From: Terfezia claveryi
Lineage: Eukaryota > Ascomycota > Pezizomycetes > Pezizales > Pezizaceae
Reading direction: 5' to 3'
Length of the DNA stretch: 17,403 nt
NCBI GenBank assembly: GCA_015179025.1
Contig: WHUX01000603.1
Span: 1-17,403, forward strand
Each line of letters starts with the position of its first letter. The first letter of the stretch is position 1. A program made the position numbers and the translations under genes. This document shows, one piece after another, positions 1 to 8,619 of the stretch. The notes under the pieces were generated by a model. The model was given only the letters and a program-made list of their open reading frames with translations. It was not told where the DNA came from and did no database searches.

Positions 1-694
1 AGACACCAGACGTCCGGGGGTCGGCGGGTGACCCTGGCAAGATGTTCTCCCGAAAAAATCATCAATCTTAGTTAGGGGCACCTTGCTGAAAGTAAAAAAC
101 TAGGCCAGCTTGAAATCATAGACATTATAGAAGGGATAAAGATGATTGTATCTTGGTGATCACTGTGCCGAGAATGGAAAATCTCGGAGTGGTTGGCCAG
201 CTTGATATCCAGCTGGCAACTGCCGAATCTGGTCAGTTTTATATGCTTTGGCGTCGGGGGGGGAATTGGTGGATTCCTGAATTGGTTCTGCGTCCGAGTC
301 ATTTGCCAGATCATTAATATCATCATGTTTCATGGGCTGGAAATCTCCGTAGAGTTGTTGTATTCGGCCGAGGTTATCCCCATCAATATCTTGACCAAAG
401 TCATCCTCATCCTTATCATTATCTGAAATCCTTCCACCAGAACCTTCACCATCTAGCGTCAGCATGATTAATACCTGAAATGCCTCGAGGAGAAGCTTCA
501 CCTTCGTAGGTCAATACGGGGCTTGATTGTTCTATGTAGGCCTCTGTATGCTGTGGAACATCGTTTTGCCGACGCGCACGAGGGGTGAATGTTTCATGTT
601 TGTCTGGATGTTTGTTCTCGATGTGATTAGCATATGCTCCCTAAGAAGCATACATACTATTGTACCAGGGACAACGGGTTTTGTTGCTGTTCAT
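1..694 (-). pseudogene. Broken N-terminal part of a zinc-finger transposase-like gene (possibly Plavaka type), running out of the window
   Basis: Reading leftward on the minus strand from an ATG at 694, the frame gives a basic start followed by a C2H2-like finger: Cys-Pro-Trp, a Tyr where the second Cys would be expected, then His-x4-His (HIENKH) near 600. A stop at 641-643 interrupts it. A frame change near 450-490 leads into an acidic stretch rich in Asp (DNDKDEDDFGQD) and then a segment containing YPFYNVYDFKLA and TKIDDFFGR, broken by a TGA just left of 160 and a TAG near 103. The order finger, acidic linker, then a Pro-Phe/Asp-Phe block near an IDxF motif recalls the N-terminus of basidiomycete Plavaka-type (CACTA-like) transposases. 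This is recalled family knowledge, not a search result. The catalytic part would lie left of the window. It is clearly decayed, with several stops, a shift and a lost finger Cys. The family call is tentative. Confidence 0.38.
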
Positions 695-850
695 TTTAGA
701 AGTTGGGTATCTGTGGGGTGGTTTCGCAATTGGTGAGTGGGTAAAAAGCGAGAGTGATTTTGCTAAGCTCGTCGGGGGTTTGCCTGGTGCAGTCGGATAA
801 CTATCTAAGTTATGAGTTCCTTGGCGAACCAATAAAAATTAAAAAGTAAA

Positions 851-937
851 AAATGAAGAAGAATCGAACCCGTGTCTTGCTAGTCACTTAGATAAGCTTA
901 ATGTCAACTCGATCCCTAACCACTACACCATAACTCA
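851..937 (-). other. tRNA-like relic with Pol III A and B boxes (decayed tRNA or SINE head)
   Basis: On the minus strand, TGGTGTAGTGG (plus 920-930) matches a Pol III A box and tRNA D-arm, followed by GTTAG as in many fungal tRNAs. GGTTCGATTCT (plus 860-870) matches the B box and T-loop. Spacing between the boxes is about 50 nt, somewhat long for a class I tRNA. T-rich runs follow on the minus strand (plus 841-854), as at a Pol III terminator. The T-stem and the acceptor stem do not pair well and no convincing anticodon stem was found, so it is probably not a working tRNA. A pseudo-tRNA or tRNA-derived SINE head are both possible. Confidence 0.5.
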
Positions 938-1216
938 TTATGTAAAATAAGAATTAATAAAGCTATATGTACAACATTAGTATAGTAATCTCGGAATTTA
1001 TTAATATTCGAAGCAAACTTGAGGTTCTTCCCGTGTGCATATTGCCATGTTGTATATACTACCCTAGTATGCTTGTAGACTAAGCTTGTCCTGGAGTGGG
1101 CTAGTGCCGTTGGGTTCAGACATGACCCAGCACATGCATTACTTTCTATCCGTTTTGAAGTTTGACCTCAAATGGTCATGATTTCAAAGCTCAAACGAAG
1201 GCCTTTGCCCATGTAG
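938..1216. other. Intergenic stretch, nothing recognised
   Basis: AT-moderate sequence with no open frame that looks coding and no clear repeat. Together with 695-850 it separates the minus-strand debris on the left from the promoter region of the broken gene at 1449. Confidence 0.4.
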
Positions 1217-1226
1217 TATATAAAAG
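1217..1226 (+). promoter_or_regulatory. TATA box upstream of the broken gene at 1449
   Basis: TATATAAAAG is a near-perfect TATA element, 223 nt upstream of the ATG at 1449. Between them the sequence is CA-rich (AAACAACAGCCACC, CCCAAACACACACC), as in many fungal 5' leaders, and contains a short hairpin, GTTGAGCGCAAC, at about 1311-1322. No coding frame lies between. It could be the promoter of the gene below, or of a former element containing it. Confidence 0.45.
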
Positions 1227-1448
1227 ACCCGATATACCCTATCGTAGTCATAGTGAATCATCATTCCTAATCTAGGTACCGTATCCACTTAAACAACAGC
1301 CACCTTTGCGTTGAGCGCAACACCAAGATCTTATTTAGGCACATTTCTGTATAAGGTAATCCTCTATTTACCCAAACACACACCTGACGCATGAGGAGGA
1401 CAACCCGACTAACTCAGACTAGACTTACATGACGCATATTTAACTAAA

Positions 1449-2631
1449 ATGGTTACTCCGAAGAACCTAATTCAGAACTCGAAGACCGACTTGGGGTGGG
1501 ACACTCGAGATGCCGACTACACATCATGGCGTAATGCTGTCAAGGACTATTGTGCCCAACATTCAATCCGAAGTTGGGCCTCAGCAAGCCAAAATGAGAA
1601 AGATGCTCTTATCATTGCTGCTCGCAGCCTAACTAGATTTAGGAGTTCCATGAGGAATTGACTGGCTGGTGGGTCCGAGTCCCACAAAAAGGCACTGGAG
1701 GCCCTACTACAAGATTGCCTAAAGAAACGTTCTGAGACATCAAAAAACCTGGCTATCAAGCGTGCTTGAAAGAGGGCACATACTCACGAGAACTCCGACG
1801 AAGAAGATGACATCTCCAACGCCGGCGAAGCTGCAGGGACAGCAGTAGTATTCTGGGTATGTGATCCTGAGATAGGAGGGCATAGAGATATCAACAGGTG
1901 GATCTGGGATGAACGGGATAGGAGTAGATTAGGGGTTATTCAGACAATGACTCTAGATGGATTTGGGATATGGTTAAAGCTCATGTTCCTGCAGATCGAA
2001 AGGTTCGAGAAATATTGGGCGCACTCAAGGACCCGAACCCTCCTAACCTCAGCTTTCCTGCCGACTATACCAGTCTCCGTTCTGACGCAGAGGTGAAGGC
2101 ATTCTTCTGAATATCTAAAAGTGACCCAGTACGCCTAATGGTGTTACTCCATTCTGTACCCCCAAGAGCCAATTCCCCCCCCGAGCCGATCCTTACTTCG
2201 AACTTGAGAAGTTTATCCCCCGGAATGAATATGAAGATTTTGCCGAGGATTCTGATGCGAATGTATGTAATGTCGCTGGGGTCCGTCGGCATTGGATGCC
2301 TACAAAAGACCATACTTTCGAACAACGCAAGTATGAACTCCGTGGAAGAGTGGCCTGCCAGCAGGAAACCCTGAACAATATCAAGAAGGAGCACAAGTGC
2401 CTCTTCCCAAATGCAGGCATCATCGATTCTGATGATGAGGGTTACTGCTACATTCGATGCCTCAAACGGCCAAAAATTACCTCTGGTGCGCAACTTGTCA
2501 AGGCACGTCAGGTGGTAGCCGTAGGGCGTTGGGCTACTCGATTGAACCGACTCTTGGGCGTTCGACGAATCGTGAGCAAAGTTCGCAGGTTGAACGTAGC
2601 CCAATACCATTGGGAGACGATAAATGCTTAA
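1449..2631 (+). pseudogene. Broken protein-coding gene of unknown family
   Basis: An ATG at 1449 opens a coherent frame (starting MVTPKNLIQNSKTD, then DADYTSWRNAVKDYCAQH) that stops at 1659-1661. Matching coding-like sequence continues in pieces. The same frame runs on with charged residues (ENSDEEDD) up to about 1850. A second frame covers about 1949-2107 (WIWDMVKAHVPADRK) and stops at about 2108. That second frame continues to a run of eight C at 2175-2182, where coding character moves to the frame ending at 2631 (YFELEKFIPRNEYEDF, later QLVKARQVVAVGRWATRLNR). The shift at the C run looks like a one-base slip. At least three stops and two shifts mark it as inactive unless several introns are hidden. 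No domain was recognised. The N-terminal Trp/Tyr/His-rich segment and the basic C-terminus could be DNA- or RNA-binding, but that is only a guess. Confidence 0.5.
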
Positions 2632-2788
2632 GCTCCACCCCCGCCGGCACTCCCCAACCTCACCATCCCTACCTCCCCAAACCTCTGAACGCAAATCAGC
2701 CGCCTGTTGCAGGTGGTCAGTAGTAACTGAGGCAACGGAGGCAGTAGGGGGAAACGGAGGCAGTGAGGATCATTATATGACTTTGGAC
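2632..2788. other. Spacer before the left inverted-repeat arm
   Basis: Proline-coding-like CCC/CCA-rich sequence after the stop at 2631, then two copies of ACGGAGGCAGT separated by a purine run (about 2736-2765). No gene is supported. Whether this already belongs to the left arm cannot be decided, because the matching part of the right arm would lie beyond the window end. Confidence 0.35.
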
Positions 2789-2936
2789 GTCGGGTATTAT
2801 TCGAGTTTTATTTTAGGGGTTTTATTTCCGGGTTAGTTGTTTTGTTTTTAGTTGGTTTTTTCGTTGGGTATTATTAGGGTTTTATTTTAGAGGTTTTATT
2901 TTAGGGTTAGTTGTTTTGTTTTTAGTTGGTTTTTTT
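2789..2936 (+). repeat. Two tandem copies of a 74-bp T/G-rich unit
   Basis: Copy one begins GTCGGGTATTATTCGAG at 2789, copy two GTTGGGTATTATTAGGG at 2863. Both continue through TTTTATTTTAG and GGTTAGTTGTTTTG to a TTTTTT run. The plus strand carries almost only T and G, with repeated TTAGGG-like motifs. The mirror copy at the far right (reading left from 17403) holds the second unit and part of the first, so the tandem belongs to the inverted-repeat arm. Confidence 0.75.
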
Positions 2937-3049
2937 TATTATTAGTCAAGTTCATTTATGGTTAGTCGGGTTTTCTTGTGATTAGTTAAGGTTTCTCAAA
3001 TGCTTTTAGGGTTAGTCGGGTGTTAGTCTGGTTGAGTTGGGTGTTTGTT

Positions 3050-3090
3050 TATCTAGATAGTTTTTTTTAAAATACTGGTTATCTAGATAG
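3050..3090. repeat. Paired palindromes TATCTAGATAG, 30-bp spacing
   Basis: TATCTAGATAG occurs at 3050-3060 and again at 3080-3090, separated by a T-rich/A-rich stretch. Both copies and their spacing are kept in the right arm (17143-17182). They could be protein-binding sites of a mobile element or simply a short tandem duplication. Confidence 0.7.
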
Positions 3091-3182
3091 GATTGGCATT
3101 AATGGCAGATAGAAGACACTCGATGTAGCATATCACCCATTGATCTCTAGTGTGCTGGGTTAGCCTAAATTCCCGACTCCTC

Positions 3183-3264
3183 ACGTCCACTCTTTATCAC
3201 CTCTTGTGAACTTCCTCATCCCCATGTCCACTCTTTATGGCCTCCTGTTAACATCCTCATCCCT
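3183..3264 (+). repeat. Two tandem copies of a 41-bp unit
   Basis: CGTCCACTCTTTATCACCTC at 3184 and TGTCCACTCTTTATGGCCTC at 3225 start two 41-bp units that both end in a TCCTCATCCC-like block. The right arm contains the same pair in reverse (about 16974-17056). The function is not known. The unit lies upstream of the DUF6532-like gene. Confidence 0.7.
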
Positions 3265-3328
3265 TACATCTACAAATCAGAAGTGCAGCAGGTACTATTG
3301 AGCACGAAATTAACATCTACCTTGCATA

Positions 3329-4515
3329 ATGTCACGACGCCCAAGTTCTTAAGGGGTTAAAAGACGACAAACTGTTACTGAGGGGGACCAAGAGGAGGAA
3401 GTTGAGGAGACTGTACTGCAGCCTCCTCACATACAACTCTCCAAACGACATGCCACGTTGGATACCGCACGCCCTACAAGAAAAGTGCACATTGACTATG
3501 GTGCTGCCCTCATACTGAGTTCCAGGGTGCGAGTGAGTACCACCCCACAACTAAATCAGGATCAGTCTGGCTGACCATGATGTACATAGTCCTCCCCACC
3601 GCCGCTCTCTGCTGGTAGAGGGCGGCTGCATACTCACACCGCATCTGGTACGAGTAATACGCCAAGTGATAGGTTTAGCTTGGACTCAGAAGACCATAAT
3701 TCATATCAGGAGGACGGGCCTGACCGTATGGCCAAGAAGCCATCTCGCGTCAGGCCGAGATCACGCTCATTCTTCACTATACCAGAGCAATACAAGGAAC
3801 TCGCGACTCGAGCGGCCTCACATGTGCGGTACTACACTTTGTTCGCACATCCTATGCTGGATGCAGAGGAGATTCAGCAACTGTTGTCCGTAAGCTGGAT
3901 TAAGGCGCAAGAGGACACTGGCTAAGAACTGGAACGTGTCAAAATCGCAAACACGCATGTATGTAATATTCCCTATCTATGATGTCGGATGTTAATCTAA
4001 ACTCGCACAGCTCTGTAGCATACATTCACGAACTCGCTCCCATCTTGTTTACGAATGTAAACACAACATTGTCGAGGTCTTTGGGTTGTCCAAGCTGCCA
4101 CAACATGAGATTGCGGAGCAAGTGAAATGCCTGTTACTAGAGGATCGGTTGATTTGCCGCGCCGATGGCCAAGAGGTAAAGGTTCCTCACAGCGTTGGAA
4201 GTCTAACATGTCTAATTCTCCTCATACAGACCCACCAAAGGCATTTCCTATCGAGCGAAATAACAGACGTCATTTTCCACAAGTATTTTGCCTCAGTCAA
4301 GATGCGCGGGAATTTCAATGAAACATTCTTTGATTCTATCAATGAAGTGTTCATTTGCCTTGTCACCTCTGCGATGCGTCATTGCCTAAAGGCATGGACC
4401 ACAGGGGTGTATATGGAACCACCCAAAACTGGGGATTTCAAATACGATACATCCATTTGTAAGTACTTCTAATCCGATGTAACGAGGTTACGTTTTGACA
4501 TGTATAGCAACATAC
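3329..4515 (+). pseudogene. DUF6532-like gene, left-arm copy, 5' part, cut by retrotransposon
   Basis: Candidate exon 1 is 3329-3532 (ATG, Glu-rich, donor GTGAGT at 3533). Exon 2 starts at 3619 or 3710 and runs to 3935 or 3962, exon 3 is 4011-4175, exon 4 is 4230-4458, and exon 5 starts at 4508. Introns 4176-4229 (GTAAAG, CTAAC, CAG) and 4459-4507 (GTAAGT, CTAAT, TAG) are clear. The acceptor before 4011 (CACAG) is clear, but its donor is either 3936 or 3963. Family features seen are VRYYTLF/AEEIQQLL in exon 2, HLVYECKHNIVEVFGLSK in exon 3, and ALT-type helix plus WTTG (CLKAWTTG) in exon 4, as expected for DUF6532. Breaks: TAA at codon 8 (3350-3352), an extra C near 3595, an extra T near 3923 creating TAA, and the gypsy insertion in exon 5 after 4515. 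The join between exons 1 and 2 is not settled. This copy is inactive. Confidence 0.8.
4511..4515. repeat. Target-site duplication CATAC, left copy
   Basis: CATAC directly precedes the LTR start TGTAACG at 4516 and recurs directly after the other LTR at 10889-10893. The empty site is preserved in the right arm (reverse complement of 15718-15733: AGCAACATACAAACGC, with CATAC once), which proves a 5-bp duplication at insertion. Confidence 0.97.
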
Positions 4516-5074
4516 TGTAACGTGGGCTCTGGGAACAAGGCGACCAAGGGGTACGCCGGGGCAAGGGCAAGGCTAGGATAACACACACGTAGGAACACTA
4601 CGTGTGTGACCAGGGGGGGGGGGGGGCTGAGACGGGAGGCAAGGGCAAGAGGCAAGAGGGGCAGAGGGCAAGGGGCACGAGACACGCGGAAGCAGTTGCC
4701 GTGTGTGTCAAGGGAGGCAGCTGGGCTGCAAACACAAGGCGAGGCAAGGCAAGGACAGGAGGTTCGCGGGCTAGGCAGCAGGGCTGCAGAGTCGAGGCGA
4801 GACAAGGAGGTGCACAAGGGAGATGCACCAATGTGGAGAGAAGCAAGGCCCTGTATTGGATATACAAGACGTTGGATGGGGATCCAACGAGAGGGCGGAG
4901 AGAGCAAGCTATATATACAGGCTTCCTTCCTGGCCAAGGCCACTGGAAGGAATAAGGTTCCCGAGACCCCTTATCTCGGGAACAGAGATAACAACGATAT
5001 CAATCAACAATAATGAGAGTCGGACGGAATTCCGTCTGACTCTCAAACCCGGCTGGGAAGGGACGGTTGTGACA
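4516..5074 (-). repeat. 3' LTR of the gypsy element
   Basis: 559 bp, plus-strand ends TGTAACG and GTTGTGACA. It holds a run of 14 G (4613-4626), an 11-bp-stem hairpin (4582-4608), a perfect 8-bp hairpin (4870-4889), a 10-bp hairpin (4957-4983), a near-perfect 30-bp palindrome (5015-5044) and a TATATATA motif (4910-4917). Purine-rich GGCAAG repeats fill 4560-4680. Short frames seen here on both strands are LTR by-products, not genes. Confidence 0.96.
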
Positions 5075-5087
5075 CTATCCCCCCTTT
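5075..5087 (-). other. Polypurine tract
   Basis: On the minus strand AAAGGGGGGATAG lies immediately before the 3' LTR start (TGTCACAACC). Position and composition fit the plus-strand primer site of an LTR retrotransposon. Confidence 0.85.
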
Positions 5088-5257
5088 AGGCTCGGAGCCT
5101 CAGCGACGAAAGCAAAACGAAAAGGCAAGGCAAAAACAAACAAACAAAGCGGACGAGTAACCAATAACCCATAACACAACCCCAACGCCGGGAGTACGTA
5201 CCAACAATAACTACGACAATAACAACCCTAATAACCAATTTCAGGACGACAAGGACA

Positions 5258-6793
5258 TCATGGGGCGGGGTGGGGCTTCCGGGGGTAACGCTGGTGGAAC
5301 AGGGCGACCAAGTCCTGTGCATTTTCCAGATCTTCGGCGGGTTGCCAGGTCGACTCTTCATCCCCTAACCACTTGACCTTATACTGAACTCGTCCATAGC
5401 GTTTCCTTGAATCTAGTACCTCCTCAACCTCCCACTCCTCTTCACCTGCGATCACCACTGGAGGAGGTGGGGGGTGCTTTTGCCCGGGAAGGGGATCGTT
5501 GGCGGCTGGCTCGATTTCCGAGCCATGAACGACCGGGTGGCGCTTGATATCCTTGGGAAACCTCAGCTGATAAGCATGAGTGCCCACAGCTGCTAACACC
5601 TCGTAGGGGCCTAGGAACTTGTGATCCAGCTTGCGAGATGGCTGTTCCGTTCGGAAGTGCCTGCTGGAGAGCCACACCTTATCTCCTGGCTGATACCTGG
5701 GGGCTGGCAACCGTGATCTGTTGGCATACTCCGCTTGCCTGGCTTGAGCATATACCAGTTCGGCACTTAGGGTGGAGTGCAACTCAGCAATCTCCGTGGC
5801 GAACTCCTTAGCAGGGGTGTTCTCCCTAGTCTTTTCCAGGGGTGCTAGGGAGTCCACGAAACGAGGGTGCCAGCCATAATTGGCCAGGAACGGGGAGGTT
5901 TTTAGAGTCTCTGAGAAATGGTTGTTAGCGGCGAACTCACAGGTTGCCAGCAGCGAAACCCAGTTGTTTTGCTGGTAATTGACGTATGCTCTCAGGTACT
6001 ACTCCATGATCGCATTCATTCGCTCGGACTGACCATCTGTTTGGGGGTGATACGCCGTAGAGAGGTGTACGTTGATTCCCAGAAGCTCGCAGAATACCTT
6101 CCAGAAGTCCGAGACAAATTGGGGGCCGCGGTCCGAGACGACTGACCTGGGGAGACCATGGTAGCGGAATACATGGTTCAGGTAGAGGCCAGTGAGGTCC
6201 CGGGCCGAACAGGTATCCTGGTAAGGTATAACATGCCTCATTTTGGTCAATCGGTCTACTACCATAAGAATAGCATTAAACCCCGAATCCTCCGGCAACC
6301 CAGTCACAAAGTCTATGGTTAGGTGTTGCCAAGGTTGGTCTGGGATCTCCAGGGGCTTCAGGGTCCCATAAGGAGCATGACGGATAGGCTTAGCACGCTT
6401 GCAAACATGGCAGTTTCGTATGTACCGCTCTACCTCCTTCCGTTGGTCAATCCACGTATATTGCCTAGCTAGCAGCTTTAACGTTTTAGCTACTCCAGGA
6501 TGACCCGCAGCCAGGGTATCATGGTGCTCCTTGATCAGCTGCATCCGCAGCTCCCCTTCAGGTATATAGAGCCGATCTAGGTGGTATAGGAGGCCGTCCT
6601 GAATGGTGCACTCGGCTAGGGAAATCTTGGTGTGACGGCACTGTCCAGACTCCACTGCGGCGATTATATCCTTAACCAGGTCATCCTCCGCATGTGCCCG
6701 TCGTATCCGCAGAAGGAGATCTGCTACGGGGTTCGCTTCAGCTTTAGCATCAGCCTCAGCATCAGCATCAGCCTCAGCATCAGTATCAGCCAA
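5258..6793 (-). pseudogene. Integrase with C-terminal chromodomain (pol 3' end), one stop
   Basis: Integrase joins retrotransposon cDNA to the chromosome. The frame runs from 6793, has a TAG at 5999-6001, and continues in the same frame to TGA at 5258-5260. Seen in order: a low-complexity Ala/Asp/Glu leader (about 6728-6793); the HHCC zinc-binding domain (HHDTLAAGH and later CHVC); the catalytic triad with Asp in HLTIDFVTG, Asp in VSDRGPQF and Glu in DGQSERMN; the GPYEV/HPVVHGSEI tail; then a chromodomain (WEVEEVLDSR, YKVKWLG, STWQPAEDL, about 5290-5443). The chromodomain probably steers insertion to chromatin marks, as known for chromoviruses. The stop falls soon after the catalytic Glu and removes the C-terminal domain and chromodomain. 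It is explained by one C-to-T change of a Gln codon. Confidence 0.93.
6735..6792 (-). repeat. Short tandem repeat inside the integrase leader
   Basis: The plus strand reads CATCAGCCTCAGCATCAG in imperfect repetition. On the minus strand it encodes an acidic run of Ala, Asp and Glu (DTDAEADADAEADAKAEA). It lies between the RNase H region and the integrase zinc finger and is probably a slippage-expanded linker. Confidence 0.8.
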
Positions 6794-8611
6794 AGCAAGG
6801 CTATTGGCCGCCAGGTCGAGATTTTCAGGTTTCAGTACTACCTGATTCTAGTACTTCAGCCTTTCATCCCCCCCTTTAGGGAGATCTCCTGATCTCCTGG
6901 TCAGTGTATCCGGCTTACCCCCAGCCTTTCCCGGCCGATACCTTATCTTGAAGTTAAACCGAGAGAGGAATTCCGACCACCTAGCCTGTCGGCGATTTAG
7001 CAATTTGGTGGTTGTGAAGTACTCTAGGTTCTTATGGTCAGAGAGGACCTCGATAACCCCCTTTGCCGATTCCAGGTGTGGTCTCCATTCCTCGAATGCT
7101 CACACAATGGCCATTAACTCCTTATCATAGATTTCGTAATTACACTCCGCCAGGGAGTGCTTTTTGGAGAAATAGGCCACTGGGTGGAGGACTCCATCGA
7201 CATACTGGGATAGGATCCCAGCAGATACATAGTCGTAGGCATCCGTTTCCACGATGCACTCGCTATCAGGGTCAAAATGGGCCAGAATTGGGGCTGAGCA
7301 GAAGGCTTCCTTAAGGTTCTGGAAGGCGGATTGGGCTTCTGGATTCCAGTGGAAGGCCCTTTTTGTCAGGTGTGAGCCAGCTTCTACCTTCGTTTTCATC
7401 AAGGCCGTCAGGGGTGCCGCGATTCTTGAGTATCCCAGGATAAATCGGCGGTAGATGTTGGCAAATCCTAGGAAGGCCTGCACATCCTTCAAATTGGCTG
7501 GGGTTTCCCACTCTTGGATTGCAGCAACTTTGGCGGGGTCCATCCTAATACCTTCCGTGGTTATGATCAAGCCTAGGTACTTTACCTCTTGGACGTGGAA
7601 TTCACATTTTTCAGGCTTAAGGTACAGCCCAGCCTGCTCTAGCTTCTCCAAGACTTGCCTGACATGGATTTTGTATTCTGCCAGAGTATCTGAATAGATC
7701 AAGATATCGTCGAGGTAAGCCGTGCAGAACACGTCCAGGAAGTCTCGCAGAGTGTCGTTAATAAAGTGTTGGAAAGAGGCCGGGGCATTGGTCAAGTCGA
7801 AGGGCATGACGTTGTACTCGAAGTGGCAGTAACGTGTCCGGAAGGCAGTTTTCCACTCCTCCCCCTCAGCGATCCGTACCAGGTTGTACGCCCCTCTCAA
7901 GTCCAATTTGGTGAACCATTTTGCCTTGGAAAGCCTGGCTAATGTCTCCTGGTTTAGGGGTAGAGGGTACCTGTTTTTGACCGTTATCTCGTTTAGGCCC
8001 CGGTAATCGACACACAACCGGAGAGAGCCGTTCGATTTCTTCCCGAAAAGCACTGGGGCACCCGCTGGTGAGGAGCTGTGGCGAATGAAGCTCTTGTTGA
8101 GGTTTTCCTCCAAGTATTTCTTCAAAGCTTCCAGCTCCAACCGGGACATTCCGTAGAGGGGCCCATAGGGAGGGGTCTTACCCTCTACCAGCGGAATCGT
8201 GTGGTCATATGGCCGGTGGGGTGCGAGTTTTTCTGCGGCCTTTTCCGAGAATAGGTCGATGAATTCGTGGTATTCGTCCGGGACCATGGACTTCCACTCC
8301 TTCTTCGACCGGGTCTTATTAATCTCCAAATTTACCTCATGTATGGACAGAGCATAAGCCTTCAGCTTGTGCCTCCTGGTGAGGTAAGCGAAAGCCCCTG
8401 CCCCGATAAAGCTAATGTTGAGGGACTTTGGGGAACCAGGAGAGCCAGGAGACGTGGGAGGGACAGGGGGCATGGGGGGACAGGGGGAACAGGGGAATTG
8501 GCATCGATGTGCGTGGACGGGTGTGCCACCTGGATCGGGTGCATTATCGAGGGTGGCAAGGCACACAGCCCAGTAATGGTAGCCCTCGGATTCCCGCAGT
8601 GCTTTTTGCAA
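6794..8611 (-). pseudogene. Reverse transcriptase and RNase H region of pol, with stops
   Basis: Copies element RNA into DNA and removes the RNA. An open frame of 503 codons runs from 8611 to a TGA at 7100-7102; the same frame continues to a TAG at 6848-6850 and on into integrase. RT motifs seen: [28 protein letters not shown] (catalytic Asp), [10 protein letters not shown], the active-site YLDD (plus 7706-7717), [12 protein letters not shown], and the thumb/connection [11 protein letters not shown]. RNase H begins near [18 protein letters not shown] (first Asp), passes [15 protein letters not shown], then [11 protein letters not shown] after the TGA. TGA fits a CGA and TAG a CAG codon changed by C to T. 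Upstream, a shift near 8470-8490 in a G-rich tract separates this frame from the protease. Compared with most gypsy RTs, VMPFDL has Asp where Gly is usual; the spacer copy has VMPFGL. Confidence 0.93.
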
Positions 8612-8619
8612 TACTGGCT

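Larger units (their letters stand above)
2821..4515 (+). repeat. Left arm of large inverted repeat, outer part
   Basis: This stretch matches the reverse complement of the right end of the window (17403 leftward to about 15724) almost base for base. Examples are TTTATTTC(C)GGGTTAGTTG at the outer end and the whole DUF6532-like gene region at the inner end. Differences are scattered, mostly transitions, with a few one-base indels. The arm continues at 10889 after the retrotransposon. Its true outer limit is unknown, because the right arm is cut by the window end. Confidence 0.93.

Noticed and set aside
2065..2694. Minus-strand frame of 209 codons
   Set aside because: It is the shadow of the plus-strand broken gene, whose protein sequence is more coherent and which has an upstream TATA; the minus frame shows no known motif.
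3533..3618. An 86-bp intron 3533-3618 joining exon 1 to exon 2 in the left gene copy
   Set aside because: Donor and acceptor look good, but the join puts exon 2 in the wrong frame in both arms; an acceptor at 3709 keeps the frame, so the boundary is left open.
4560..4760. CRISPR-like array from repeated GGCAAG in the LTR
   Set aside because: Units are 6-7 bp and irregular, without spacers of uniform length; the host is eukaryotic.
4602..5089. Open frames of 88-151 codons on both strands in the left LTR (and again at 10311-10906)
   Set aside because: They lie inside the LTRs, appear in both copies because the LTRs are repeats, are low in complexity and overlap on both strands.
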